Source: Algivirga pacifica
GTDB lineage: Bacteria; Bacteroidota; Bacteroidia; Cytophagales; Flammeovirgaceae
NCBI RefSeq assembly: GCF_039543525.1
Contig: NZ_BAABJX010000033.1
Location: 1 to 64,000 of the forward strand
Direction: 5' to 3'
Length of the DNA: 64,000 bases
Positions 1 to 8,338 of this stretch are shown piece by piece (the stretch's first letter is position 1; each line of letters begins with the position of its first letter). The position numbers were made by a program, and so were the translations under genes. The notes under the pieces were generated by a model, which did no database searches, was not told the origin of the DNA, and saw only the letters and a program-made list of their open reading frames with translations.

Positions 1-2
1 AA

Positions 3-296
3 CGCAAAGTTAAAATTTTTAATGATCTAAAATTTAACTCCAGTTATATTGGGGGCTAAGATATCTATATAGATAAGTTAGTATTAGATATTGAAGGTAC
101 TCAAGTTAAAGTTGAATGGTCAAGAGAAATACTTTTGGATAGCCTATTAAATAAGTATCAAATACAAAGTAGAGAAGAGAATAACATTCTTATAGAAAAA
201 TGGATCAACAACTATCAATTTTTAATAAAAATAAATGGTAAACTTATTAAAGTTTCTATAGAAAAAGATGTCATAAAAGATGAGCTACTTAATTAA
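3..296 (+). pseudogene. 3' end of an unrecognised gene with an in-frame stop
   Basis: The frame starting at base 3 reads as protein on both sides of a TAA at 57-59. The upstream part ends ...SSYIGG and the downstream part starts DIYIDKLVLDIEG and runs 78 codons to a TAA at 294-296. The text is rich in Lys, Ile and Asn and much more AT-rich than the metabolic genes further on. No motif or family is recognised. Either the gene carries a nonsense mutation, or the real start lies downstream (no ATG is evident in the second part), or the read has an error. The 5' end lies outside the window. A terminator-like hairpin follows at 331-357. Confidence 0.45.
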
Positions 297-330
297 GTCC
301 ATTAGCATCTAATATATCCAAAGATAATAA

Positions 331-366
331 GAAGGCTAGCTCTGTTTACTAGCCTTCCATTTTTCA
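331..366 (+). terminator. Rho-independent terminator-like hairpin
   Basis: The stem GAAGGCTAG / CTAGCCTTC (331-339 with 349-357) has a 9-nt loop and is followed by a run of T. The same stem recurs at 10945-10972 and, shortened, at 11047-11072, so it is also part of a repeat family. Confidence 0.6.
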
Positions 367-772
367 TAAAAGCATGTTGGTGCAAGGTTTACCTTGTACC
401 CAAAATGGCGGAAGCATTTGCTTGCGAGTCACCTATTTTAAAGCAATTCGGAATCGTTACACGACATGTATGCTTTCATCATTTCCAGTCCAAGGACACC
501 CCTTGAACTAATGTCCATTGATCACAGCTAATAAATATCACCTCTAACGGGGTTGTATGCTACCTAAACCCTGAAAGGATGACATCACATAGGGGCGGGT
601 TTATTAAGTTTGAATAATTAACCGACACAGTAGTTATCTCCACCCTCGCCTAGGGTTAAAACCCCAGGCTCTTTTAGAGATACCGCTTTGCGGTTATCAA
701 TTCAATCTTTTTGTGAGAGATACGTTAGAATAGATCGCCACGAAGTGGCACTTCTTGAAGAGCCTAGGGCTT

Positions 773-993
773 ATTAAGGTTGAATATTTAACCGTCATAC
801 TGCTAGTTCGCTTTGTTGAGTGGCACTGCGTGCCGTTGAGTGGAGCTTTGCTCCGTTGAGTAGCCCTTCGGGCTGTTGAGAAAGAGTAGTACTGCAAAAT
901 CTCAACAGCCCGAAGGGCTACTCAACGGCACATAGTGCCACTCAACCAGCGGCGTAAGCCGTCTCAACTGTCGGTTAATTATTCAACCTTAAT
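773..993. repeat. MITE-like palindromic element with GTTGAG-hairpin modules
   Basis: The ends are inverted copies of ATTAAGGTTGAATA (773-786 and 980-993). Inside, GTTGAG occurs at 815, 835, 855 and 875, exactly 20 nt apart, and its complement CTCAAC at 901, 921, 941 and 963. Between these words lie small self-complementary segments with different stems: GGCAC/GTGCC, GGAGC/GCTCC, AGCCC/GGGCT and CGGC/GCCG. A second element with the same ends lies at 26746-26979. No protein is encoded. Confidence 0.75.
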
Positions 994-1219
994 CAACCCG
1001 TCACTTTACGAAACAAGACGATTTTTATTGGACCTATGAATCCATCACCAATCTCTTTTTTCCACTCATACCAGCCGAGCGTGGACGCTCGGCGAAAGCG
1101 CTTTTAGGTCTTAGGCTGGAGCCTAAGACCAGTGTCGGACCAGTGTCGTCATAGCGTGGACACCACGACAGTGTCCCATAATTATTCATTCTTCATTAAT
1201 TCGGATAGTTATACCCCCC

Positions 1220-2146
1220 CTACACACCTTCTTCAATATTCTCCACAATCCTTTCCAGCAACAATTGCCTAGAAGCACTACTTCCCCACGCAATATGAGG
1301 CGTAAGTAGCAATCGCTCTTTCTTTTCACATTGATAATAAGGGTGCGACAAAGGAAGTGGCTCTTGGGTGAACACATCTACCGCTGCTCCTGCAATCACC
1401 TCCTGATCAATCGCCTTCACCAGATCGTCTTCGTTGACAATCCCTCCCCTTCCTGTATTGATTAAATAAGCCGTTGACTTCATTTGCTGCAATCGTGAGA
1501 AGGTTAATAGATCTTCTGTATGTGCATTAAGAGGTGCATGTATACTCAAAATATCTACTTGCTCCAAAAGATCATCCAGCTCCAAACGTTGGTAAGCCTT
1601 ACTACGGTCTTCTCCTGATGAAGAGTAGTATACCACTTTCATCCCAAAGGCCCCTGCCATTTCGGCTACTCGGCGACCAATATTCCCCAACCCTATAATT
1701 CCTAGTACTTTATCTTTTAGCTCAAAAAATCCCGGACCTATATGGGTGAACAAAGGTTGCTCTGCGTAATCTGTCCCTTGCATATACTGTCGGTAATACC
1801 CCGTATTATTGACCAGCTCCAACAGTAAGCCTATCGTAAACTGAGCGACACTCTCGGTAGAATAGTTCACCACATTGCGTACAGGAATTCCTGCAGTTTC
1901 TGCTGCCTGAAGGTCTACGTTATTCATTCCTGTAGCGGCGATACATATTAGCTTCAACGCTTTGGCTCCATCTATATGCTTCTTCTCTATTCTTACTTTA
2001 TTGGTAATCACCACCTCAGCACCTTCTATTCGCTTTTCTACTTCATGCGGAAGGGTGTGGTTGTACAGTGTCAAATCTCCTATTTTCTCCAAAGAAGAGA
2101 AATCAATATTTCCCATTGTTTGGGCATCTAAAAAAACAATTCTCAA
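1220..2146 (-). CDS. D-isomer-specific 2-hydroxyacid dehydrogenase
   Basis: NAD(P)-dependent oxidoreductase of the D-2-hydroxyacid dehydrogenase family, 308 residues, cytoplasmic. It would interconvert a 2-keto acid and a D-2-hydroxy acid; glycerate dehydrogenase / hydroxypyruvate reductase is the closest impression. The Rossmann signature GLGNIGRRVAEMAGAFG lies near residues 152-168. The catalytic trio is visible as Arg in NTGRGGIVNE, Glu in DVFTQEP and His in LLTPHIAW. The start is a TTG (2144-2146); it is favoured over the later ATG because MRIVFLDA is the expected first strand of the fold. It stands alone, opposite in direction to the next gene. The exact substrate cannot be read from the sequence. 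Confidence 0.85.
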   Translation of the reverse strand: MRIVFLDAQTMGNIDFSSLEKIGDLTLYNHTLPHEVEKRIEGAEVVITNKVRIEKKHIDGAKALKLICIAATGMNNVDLQAAETAGIPVRNVVNYSTESVAQFTIGLLLELVNNTGYYRQYMQGTDYAEQPLFTHIGPGFFELKDKVLGIIGLGNIGRRVAEMAGAFGMKVVYYSSSGEDRSKAYQRLELDDLLEQVDILSIHAPLNAHTEDLLTFSRLQQMKSTAYLINTGRGGIVNEDDLVKAIDQEVIAGAAVDVFTQEPLPLSHPYYQCEKKERLLLTPHIAWGSSASRQLLLERIVENIEEGV

Positions 2147-2194
2147 AACTTTTTACTTTTATTGTTAGATCGTTCTATTTGTGATTGTTCATAA

Positions 2195-2302
2195 TGTTTA
2201 ATTGAGCTTCGCTCGCTCATAGTATTTAGTTGTTTTTTTATTCAAAAAAAATAGAGAAAAGAACAACTAAACATCATCAACGAGCGAAGTTCAGCTAACA
2301 TA
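2195..2302. repeat. Palindromic intergenic repeat
   Basis: Two ~42-nt arms (2195-2236 and 2260-2301) pair imperfectly around an A/T-rich loop. Each arm contains the small hairpin core GAGCTTCGCTC or GAGCGAAGTTC, the same core used in the GTTGAG-hairpin arrays. It separates two divergent genes. Confidence 0.6.
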
Positions 2303-2350
2303 CGCCATGTAGTGGTATGAACAACGTTGGTACACTTAAGTTTTATATCT

Positions 2351-2746
2351 ATGACTACTAAAGTGATTCTATTTGATGGTGTTTGTAATCTTTGTAACGG
2401 GACCGTCAACTTTATTATTGACAGAGACCCTAAAGGTAAATTTCAATTTGCTTCCTTACAATCAGAGGAAGGAGAAAAAGTATTGCAGCAAAATGGTATA
2501 GCAGAAGTCTCCTTGGATAGTGTGGTATTACTCAAAAATGGTCAACTCTATAAAAAATCTACCGCTGCCTTGCATATCGCTCGAGAGCTGAAGGGAGCAT
2601 GGCCGTTGTTTTATGGTTTTATCATTGTCCCACGTTTTATACGAGATGGGGTCTATAACTGGATTGCAAAGAATCGGTACAAATGGTTTGGTAAAAGTGA
2701 TGCTTGTCGCATACCGACACCGGAGTTGAAGGAGCGTTTTTTATAA
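2351..2746 (+). CDS. DCC-family thiol-disulfide oxidoreductase-like protein (DUF393)
   Basis: A 131-residue protein of the DCC (DUF393) family, named for its DxxCxxC motif: FDGVCNLCNG at about residues 7-16. It also has the family's usual Arg-rich middle and C-terminal hydrophobic stretch. Members are predicted thioredoxin-like redox proteins of unknown partner, and length and motif spacing are typical. The ATG at 2351 is chosen over an upstream TTG at 2327 because MTTKVILFDGVCN matches the normal start of the family. It lies 199 bp upstream of a hydrolase on the same strand, with no sign of an operon. The physiological substrate is unknown. Confidence 0.85.
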   Translation: MTTKVILFDGVCNLCNGTVNFIIDRDPKGKFQFASLQSEEGEKVLQQNGIAEVSLDSVVLLKNGQLYKKSTAALHIARELKGAWPLFYGFIIVPRFIRDGVYNWIAKNRYKWFGKSDACRIPTPELKERFL

Positions 2747-2945
2747 ACTTTCCCCTTATAATCATGAAAACCCATTGATCGACGTTCTGCGATGCTATCA
2801 TGGTATTTTCTCACCCTAGGCCATCTAAAACAGCCTTTTTTTCGACAAATGACCGCTTTTATCACGGATTCTACCTTGCTATCTCTGCCTTTTCCCAAGA
2901 GTTTTGTAAGAAATATTTTTCTTCAAACCTAAACTTCAAAAGCCA

Positions 2946-4451
2946 ATGGGAACTGTTGAATTCATCCTTTTATTTTTTGTCAGTGGTATACCTTTTACCA
3001 AACGATTACTCATCAGGTATATTCCTGCAAATTATCTTCTATTACTACTGGGCGTTTTTGTGGGCTTACACCTACTCATTGATGGTTACCGCTGGCAAAT
3101 GATCCCTGCCTATATCATGAGTGCTATCCTTGGGTGGCGTTTGTATCAGCTCAACACGGAGGATACTCCAAAAAAATGGGGACTTAGAATTGCGGGATAT
3201 GCGTTGACTATTATAGTATTACTAATCGGCTGGGTGCTGCCCATGGCCCTACCCGTATTCTCATTACCCGAACCCAGGGGACCGTACTCCGTAGGAACTT
3301 CCTCTATTTATGTTCAAACAGAGCAAGAGGAAGAAATCACGGCTGACCCCAACGACAAAAGGGAGTTGCTATACAAAATATGGTATCCTGGGGATGTTGA
3401 TACAAAAAGCATAGAGCATGAGCCCTATGTCGACACAGGAAGTAGGGCCGGCTTCGCAACGAAATATGGACTACCTCCCACCCTATTGAATTACCTCGAT
3501 AAGGTGCAAACGTATGTTTACCCAGATATTCCGGTTAAAGAGACCTCATTTCCAGTCTTAATTTTCTCTCATGGATATGGCTCCAAAGCAACCGGGTACT
3601 ATGCCCTATTGACAGAGTTAGCAAGTCAAGGATATATCATCATTAATATGAATCACACCTACGAAAGCTTGGGAGTAACGCTTCCTGATGGAAGGGTGCA
3701 TTATTTCGACTATGCTTACCAACAGACCATTGGTGCTGATGCCATGGAGGTAGTGGGGCCTATTATTGATGCTTTCAAAAATGACTTGCCTTACGAAGAA
3801 AGACATCCGATCGTTAGAGAAGCCGCTAAAAACTACTTCGAAGGTCGTATACAAGATCGTTGGGCCAATGATATGGTCACGACCTTAAACCTGCTTGAAA
3901 AATGGAATACAGAAGGAAAGTTCAAGCACAAACTTGACCTGACCCGAATTGGTGTTTTTGGGCACTCCGTTGGAGGAGGAGCCGCAGGGAATGTTACCCT
4001 AAAAGATGGACGTATTAAAGCTGCCGCTAATCTTGATGGCATACAATGGGGAGATAAGATTGACCGCAACTATAGCGTTCCATTCCTCTACGTTTCTGCA
4101 GATTGGCCCGCAGATCATGAAGATATCAATGCCCATATTTACAAGAAAAAGAGTACCGATTATTTTTATGAATGTACCTTACTCCAATCTGGTCACCCCA
4201 ACTTCATGGATATTCCATTTATGATTCCCATCCCCTCTGTTGCAGGAACAGGAGCTATTAATCCTTATCTAGGTATGGAGATCGTCACTAAGTTGCTTAC
4301 CTCTTTCTTTGATCAACACTTAAAAGGAGACAATAGCATGAGTATACAAGCTGTTGGCGAGCAATATGACTTATTAAAAATGTTAGTTCATCAAGGAGAT
4401 TCCGTCAGGTCGCCTCTTGACAGCATGGAGACTACAGCTAGGTCAAAATAA
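2946..4451 (+). CDS. Membrane-anchored alpha/beta hydrolase, PAF-acetylhydrolase-like
   Basis: A 501-residue protein with about three to four hydrophobic helices in the first 120 residues, followed by an alpha/beta-hydrolase domain of the platelet-activating-factor acetylhydrolase (isoform II) type. The oxyanion strand reads PVLIFSHGYGS and the nucleophile elbow is GHSVGG (Ser341). A likely Asp follows in AANLDG and the His in SGHPNFMD (about 417). Family members hydrolyse short or oxidised acyl chains from phospholipids or act as carboxylesterases; the substrate here is unknown. The catalytic part probably faces the periplasm or sits at the membrane. It is a single gene followed by a 200-bp palindromic element. 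Confidence 0.75.
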   Translation: MGTVEFILLFFVSGIPFTKRLLIRYIPANYLLLLLGVFVGLHLLIDGYRWQMIPAYIMSAILGWRLYQLNTEDTPKKWGLRIAGYALTIIVLLIGWVLPMALPVFSLPEPRGPYSVGTSSIYVQTEQEEEITADPNDKRELLYKIWYPGDVDTKSIEHEPYVDTGSRAGFATKYGLPPTLLNYLDKVQTYVYPDIPVKETSFPVLIFSHGYGSKATGYYALLTELASQGYIIINMNHTYESLGVTLPDGRVHYFDYAYQQTIGADAMEVVGPIIDAFKNDLPYEERHPIVREAAKNYFEGRIQDRWANDMVTTLNLLEKWNTEGKFKHKLDLTRIGVFGHSVGGGAAGNVTLKDGRIKAAANLDGIQWGDKIDRNYSVPFLYVSADWPADHEDINAHIYKKKSTDYFYECTLLQSGHPNFMDIPFMIPIPSVAGTGAINPYLGMEIVTKLLTSFFDQHLKGDNSMSIQAVGEQYDLLKMLVHQGDSVRSPLDSMETTARSK

Positions 4452-4459
4452 TAGTAACT

Positions 4460-4658
4460 CCCAGAACTTAGAGCTTGTTTGGAATACGTCTTCAGATAGA
4501 AAATTCCTCTAATCACTGGTCAAATCGACTCAAATTTTCGACAAATAGAACCACTATTATTCTCAAATTTGAATCAATTTGAACAGGTTATAGAAATTTT
4601 CTCTATCTAAATCAGTATTCCAAACAAGCTCTTACTCAGGAAAATGGTAAGTTCTGGG
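4460..4658. repeat. ~200-bp full-length imperfect palindrome (MITE-like)
   Basis: The outer arms CCCAGAACTTA (4460-4470) and TAAGTTCTGGG (4648-4658) and the next arms AGAGCTTGTTTGGAATAC (4470-4487) and its complement (4615-4632) match closely. The interior also pairs over most of its length. It lies between two convergent genes, contains no ORF and could fold as one long hairpin. Confidence 0.75.
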
Positions 4659-4669
4659 TTCATCTAATC

Positions 4670-6184
4670 CTATAATTCTTTATTTCCCCAATGTACCATA
4701 GCCACTGAAAAAGGCGGCATTTCCAGAGTTCTCCGACAGGTTGTAGAGATATTCTTCAGGGAAGAAAAGCCTGCTGGATGATGTGCTAAATCATCAGAAT
4801 AAATTTCCACTTTCTTTTTTCCAGAAAACTCTCTGAAAGAGCATTTGAAGGGTTCATTTCCAAAATTGACCAACACCATTTTCTTCTCTCCTTTTTCATT
4901 TTCAAAATACCATCCCCTCACGCCTTCTATCGTCTCTCCCCTATCGTTTTCCAATAACATATTAGAGGAAAACTGTAAAGGCGCTCCTGCGGTCATATCT
5001 GTTGTTGCCTCTGCAAAAAGAGCCGTTGCTATTCCTCCGGCGGTCAGTTCATACAGAGAGCCTACTCCTGGCTTTTTACGTACATCCCGGGTATAGATCT
5101 GGCCGAAGAGGTCTCCTATCAGGTTATGTACATTGGTTATCTCAACCCCTGCCTCCAAAAACTCAAAATAGTAAATGGATAAGATTAAGGCTTGCGCCCA
5201 ACTGTCCAGCACCAAGGAGTGATCGTCCCTCATATTAAACTCTGTTGCCCAGAGAGGAAGATCCTTTTTGAGTTTCATCTTTTGATACGTCAGCACATTA
5301 TTTCTTGTAGTGATCCACATATTAGCCTGTGCTTTTGCATCCTGAAGCAATACCCGCTCCCAATCCTGATGTGTTGCGAAAGAGTCAGGTCGTGTTCTAC
5401 TTGCTGTCGTATGATCTGCTAGTCCTTCTGATCCTGCACTAATACGGACACGTTCCTGTCTTCCATCCAGACTGGAAGGACTATATTTATGGAATGTCAC
5501 CGCATCAGCCAAGGGACAATGCGCCAATACCCTATTTGTCCAGTCCTTCTGACGATCATGTCGACGCATAGTCGTGCCTACTACGGCAAAACGGGCATCG
5601 GGAAACTCTTTCTTGAGTGCTTCAATCCAACGTTGGCAGGTTTGTCCATACTCTTCTGGAGTAGGATATACGGTACGGGGTAAAGGCAAGTCAAAATACA
5701 GCTCATTTCCCAACTCAATGTATTTAATATCCAACCCCAATGCTTCTGCCTTCTTCAAGTTTCGAATGGAATGTCCCAGGTCTTTAGAAAGCATATTAAG
5801 CATAAATACAGGACTGGTCTGTGTCTGCTGTACCAAAGAGGCAAACTTCTCTATGGTATATCGAGTCTCTTGCTCACGTATGCCCTGTGTCACTACCCAG
5901 CGGATCATTACACTGTCCGGAATGCTTGTGTCTATCCAACCAGTATCCCAGTCCCAATAATTACCTATCGTTCCGCCTGGGTAACGAATGGTCTTTACCC
6001 CTAAGGTCTTGATCGCCTGAATAAGTTTAGGGTTATTTTGAGGGTCTGGACAACTGGTCATATTGGCATTCACGCCAATCATTAAAGGGTTGATTTCCCT
6101 AAGCGCTCCCAAGGTAACTTTTTGGGCAAGAAGCAACGTCCCACACCCTACCCATAAAGCGACTACTAATACATATCTCTTCAT
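4670..6184 (-). CDS. Secreted clan GH-A-like glycoside hydrolase
   Basis: A 504-residue protein with a signal peptide (MKRYVLVVALWVGCG..., probable cleavage after LLAQ). It looks like a TIM-barrel glycosidase of the GH51/GH39 kind. The barrel start reads IKTLGVKTIRYPGGT, the proposed acid/base Glu lies in ELGNELYF (about residue 160), and the proposed nucleophile Glu lies in LWATEFNMRD (about 315-325). A C-terminal beta domain follows. This supports a retaining exo-glycosidase, perhaps arabinofuranosidase-like, but no specificity can be read. The start is the ATG at 6184, one base after the stop of the upstream gene; a TTG at 6196 would overlap that gene. The tight junction suggests coupled translation with the ADP-ribosylglycohydrolase-family gene. 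Confidence 0.7.
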   Translation of the reverse strand: MKRYVLVVALWVGCGTLLLAQKVTLGALREINPLMIGVNANMTSCPDPQNNPKLIQAIKTLGVKTIRYPGGTIGNYWDWDTGWIDTSIPDSVMIRWVVTQGIREQETRYTIEKFASLVQQTQTSPVFMLNMLSKDLGHSIRNLKKAEALGLDIKYIELGNELYFDLPLPRTVYPTPEEYGQTCQRWIEALKKEFPDARFAVVGTTMRRHDRQKDWTNRVLAHCPLADAVTFHKYSPSSLDGRQERVRISAGSEGLADHTTASRTRPDSFATHQDWERVLLQDAKAQANMWITTRNNVLTYQKMKLKKDLPLWATEFNMRDDHSLVLDSWAQALILSIYYFEFLEAGVEITNVHNLIGDLFGQIYTRDVRKKPGVGSLYELTAGGIATALFAEATTDMTAGAPLQFSSNMLLENDRGETIEGVRGWYFENEKGEKKMVLVNFGNEPFKCSFREFSGKKKVEIYSDDLAHHPAGFSSLKNISTTCRRTLEMPPFSVAMVHWGNKEL

Positions 6185-6185
6185 T

Positions 6186-8156
6186 TTATTCAGCAATTAG
6201 TAAAGTGGAATGTTCACTGATCAGCGGAGAACTGAAATTAAGTACTGTCTCCCATTGGCTTTGATGCGGATGTTTTTCAGGGTGCTCTTTTAACCCTATA
6301 CTTACCTTATAATCATCATGCACACAATCCAGACGAATCATCAGGCGATTCACTCCTTCTTTCAAATCCAAAGACATATAATCCGTGGAAGGCCATCTTC
6401 TTTGCAATCGGGTATTATGATGTATGTTCTCCCCATTCAACCAAACCGTAAGCCATTGACTGCTTCCTACACAAAGCCATTTCTTCACTTCACTTTCTGA
6501 ATAAATATCCGTAAGTAAATATAAGGTTCGTTCGCCTTTTCCGTAGAAATATTCTCCCAGATCTATTTCAAAACTATCAGGGTAGATTTCCTGAACCATA
6601 AAGGATTGTTCTGCTGGAGACTGTAGTATCTCTTCCAACATCTCAAAAGAAACAAACTCATTGTCAGATAACTGACGGTCATGATTCATGTAAACTGCGG
6701 AGGGCATACTGCTCAAGCCATGATCGGGATACGTCCCATCCATTGGCTCCAAAGCAGGATCATCCTGAATAAAAGGGCCTAAAAGGGTCCAGCTCCCATA
6801 ATAAGGGATCCCTCTCTCAAATAATTGCTCCTTACCATTGGAGTCTATTACTTCCACTTGATATGGAATATAGCAACCTTCAGGAGTATACTCCTCCTTC
6901 AAGACTATTTCAAAAATACACTCTTGCTCCTCTTCTGCTTTTAGCAATACCTTTGCCTCATCAATTTGAGCAAATGCATCAGAAGTTAATCGGATCGTTA
7001 ATGATTGCTCTTTTTGCTGTTGACTTTCCACTCGTACCGCAATGATCAATCCTGTGTCTTGATGTCCAAAAGTCGGCTGCTTTCCAAGTTCCGTGATTAA
7101 GGTATAAGACCGCTCAAAAGTAATGCATTCTTCCGCAACAATATTGATCATGGTTTTATTTCCGAAGTAATGCTGGAAAGTCCTGGCCACCTGACAGGTT
7201 TTCTCTGTCAATGCCGTAACGGTATCAGGCACCTCTACCCCCTTAATTTCAGGACTCACCATCAAATCATTGCCAATTCTCGTTTTCCATAGTTCGGGGA
7301 TTTCCTTCGCTCCTCTCACAATTCCCAACAGTGCTCCTGCCGTTGCCACAATACAATCGCTATCGTGCCCGAAATGCAAGGCTTGAATAAGCTTATCGAA
7401 ATCACCTTCCGATAGTAGTAATGACAATACCGTATAAGCCACATTCATAGGAGCAGAAGTAAAGTCCGCATCCCCGTAAGCACTTTTGATCTTCCCACTA
7501 GTCACCTTTACCCCATAGGTGTTATACCATTCCATTACATCCTTCACCAGATTCGCACAAACACTTTCCTTAGGAATATACTTCAACCCTTCTTGAAGGA
7601 TGGTCGGTATATCCTCCATCCCAAAAGCAAGTGCAGCACAAGCTGCCCAATACGCCTCTGCATCATCTGAAAAACCATGGTGATCCAATTGAGAATCAAT
7701 ACGGGCATAAAAAGCAGCCTGAGTTGGATGAAAGGCACAAAGCATTCCCCACAACTCACTTCGAATCGGTGACCCCATGCTCTCATTCCAATAAGTATTA
7801 TTGATACGACCTGTATCAGGATGATCTAAACCTACCCGAATATTCCTGGTAGCAATTCCATACTCATTCCAAGGAAAATCTACATGGTTTTTCCAATGCT
7901 CCCTGAAGTCTCCTCCCCGAATCTTCACCCCTTTCTTGGCTGCCATATCCAACCATAGAATCTGTAGATCCAGATCGTCATTCGGATAATTGCTTTCAAA
8001 TAATGAATCGTCTAGCTGAATATCATTAAAACGCTTATATCCTTCTATAGGGGCTCCCAAAATACCTCCGGCACATTTCCCGATCCATCCACCCAGTACC
8101 TTGTCATAAAATTGATCTGCTGTCAGCATACTATCTATATTTTTGTTTTTGAACAT
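6186..8156 (-). CDS. ADP-ribosylglycohydrolase-family protein with a long C-terminal extension
   Basis: A 656-residue protein without a signal peptide. Residues ~10-330 show the ADP-ribosylglycohydrolase (DraG/ARH) fold: KVLGGWIGKCAGGILGAPIEG, NDDLDLQILWLD, HHGFSDDAEAYWAACA and HFGHDSDCIVATAGALLG, with Asp-rich metal-binding loops. The remaining ~320 residues look like beta-rich domains (for example FEIDLGEYFYGKGERTLYLL) that usual DraG proteins lack. Family members remove ADP-ribose from proteins, but many long relatives sit in sugar-degradation loci and may act on other N- or O-glycosides (inference). It is transcribed divergently from rhaEW and ends one base before the glycosidase gene, so a role in the same sugar pathway is likely. 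Confidence 0.75.
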   Translation of the reverse strand: MFKNKNIDSMLTADQFYDKVLGGWIGKCAGGILGAPIEGYKRFNDIQLDDSLFESNYPNDDLDLQILWLDMAAKKGVKIRGGDFREHWKNHVDFPWNEYGIATRNIRVGLDHPDTGRINNTYWNESMGSPIRSELWGMLCAFHPTQAAFYARIDSQLDHHGFSDDAEAYWAACAALAFGMEDIPTILQEGLKYIPKESVCANLVKDVMEWYNTYGVKVTSGKIKSAYGDADFTSAPMNVAYTVLSLLLSEGDFDKLIQALHFGHDSDCIVATAGALLGIVRGAKEIPELWKTRIGNDLMVSPEIKGVEVPDTVTALTEKTCQVARTFQHYFGNKTMINIVAEECITFERSYTLITELGKQPTFGHQDTGLIIAVRVESQQQKEQSLTIRLTSDAFAQIDEAKVLLKAEEEQECIFEIVLKEEYTPEGCYIPYQVEVIDSNGKEQLFERGIPYYGSWTLLGPFIQDDPALEPMDGTYPDHGLSSMPSAVYMNHDRQLSDNEFVSFEMLEEILQSPAEQSFMVQEIYPDSFEIDLGEYFYGKGERTLYLLTDIYSESEVKKWLCVGSSQWLTVWLNGENIHHNTRLQRRWPSTDYMSLDLKEGVNRLMIRLDCVHDDYKVSIGLKEHPEKHPHQSQWETVLNFSSPLISEHSTLLIAE

Positions 8157-8338
8157 ATTCTCATGAATACCTCCAAATTAGGCACTGTAGGCTCCTTTAG
8201 GCTATGGATTTAAAAAAGTAGAGTTTTTAGATTCTATGTCCTGATATTTCTTTCTTTGAAATTAAAAATGCGAAGGGAAGGCTAATGAAAAATGGGAATG
8301 TTTACCGTGTAGTTTTTAGAAATCAAACCGAATACCAC

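Larger units (their letters stand above)
331..1115. repeat. Left copy of a composite inverted repeat
   Basis: Segments 331-510 and 994-1115 are, as reverse complement, similar to 10800-10972 and 10560-10690. Shared landmarks are the GGAAGGCTAG hairpin, the words ACACGAC / GTCGTGT and GGAATCGTTAC, the word AGCGCTTTTAGGTC, and the phrase around CCATCACCAA. Between these segments the left copy carries extra material (about 594-993) that the right copy lacks, including the MITE-like element at 773-993. The region has no convincing gene. A short frame at 697-897 lies wholly inside hairpin repeats and is discounted. From 1116 to 1219 there is a further hairpin-rich stretch (GTGTCGT...ACGACA) and nothing else seen. 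Confidence 0.7.

Noticed and set aside
697..897. 66-codon minus-strand ORF
   Set aside because: It is the translation of the hairpin array and flanking repeats, with no protein-like features.
815..968. CRISPR array (regular 20-nt spacing of a constant word)
   Set aside because: The constant word is only 6-7 nt, the intervening parts are self-complementary, the array reverses orientation in its middle, and no cas gene is present.
815..968. Integron attC sites, because GTTGAGT and ACTCAAC fit GTTRRRY and RYYYAAC
   Set aside because: The two words occur in the opposite order to an attC site, these degenerate 7-mers are common, and there is no integrase or cassette structure nearby.
2653..2898. 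81-codon minus-strand ORF overlapping the end of the DCC gene
   Set aside because: It overlaps a conserved gene on the other strand and has low-complexity basic composition, typical of a shadow frame.
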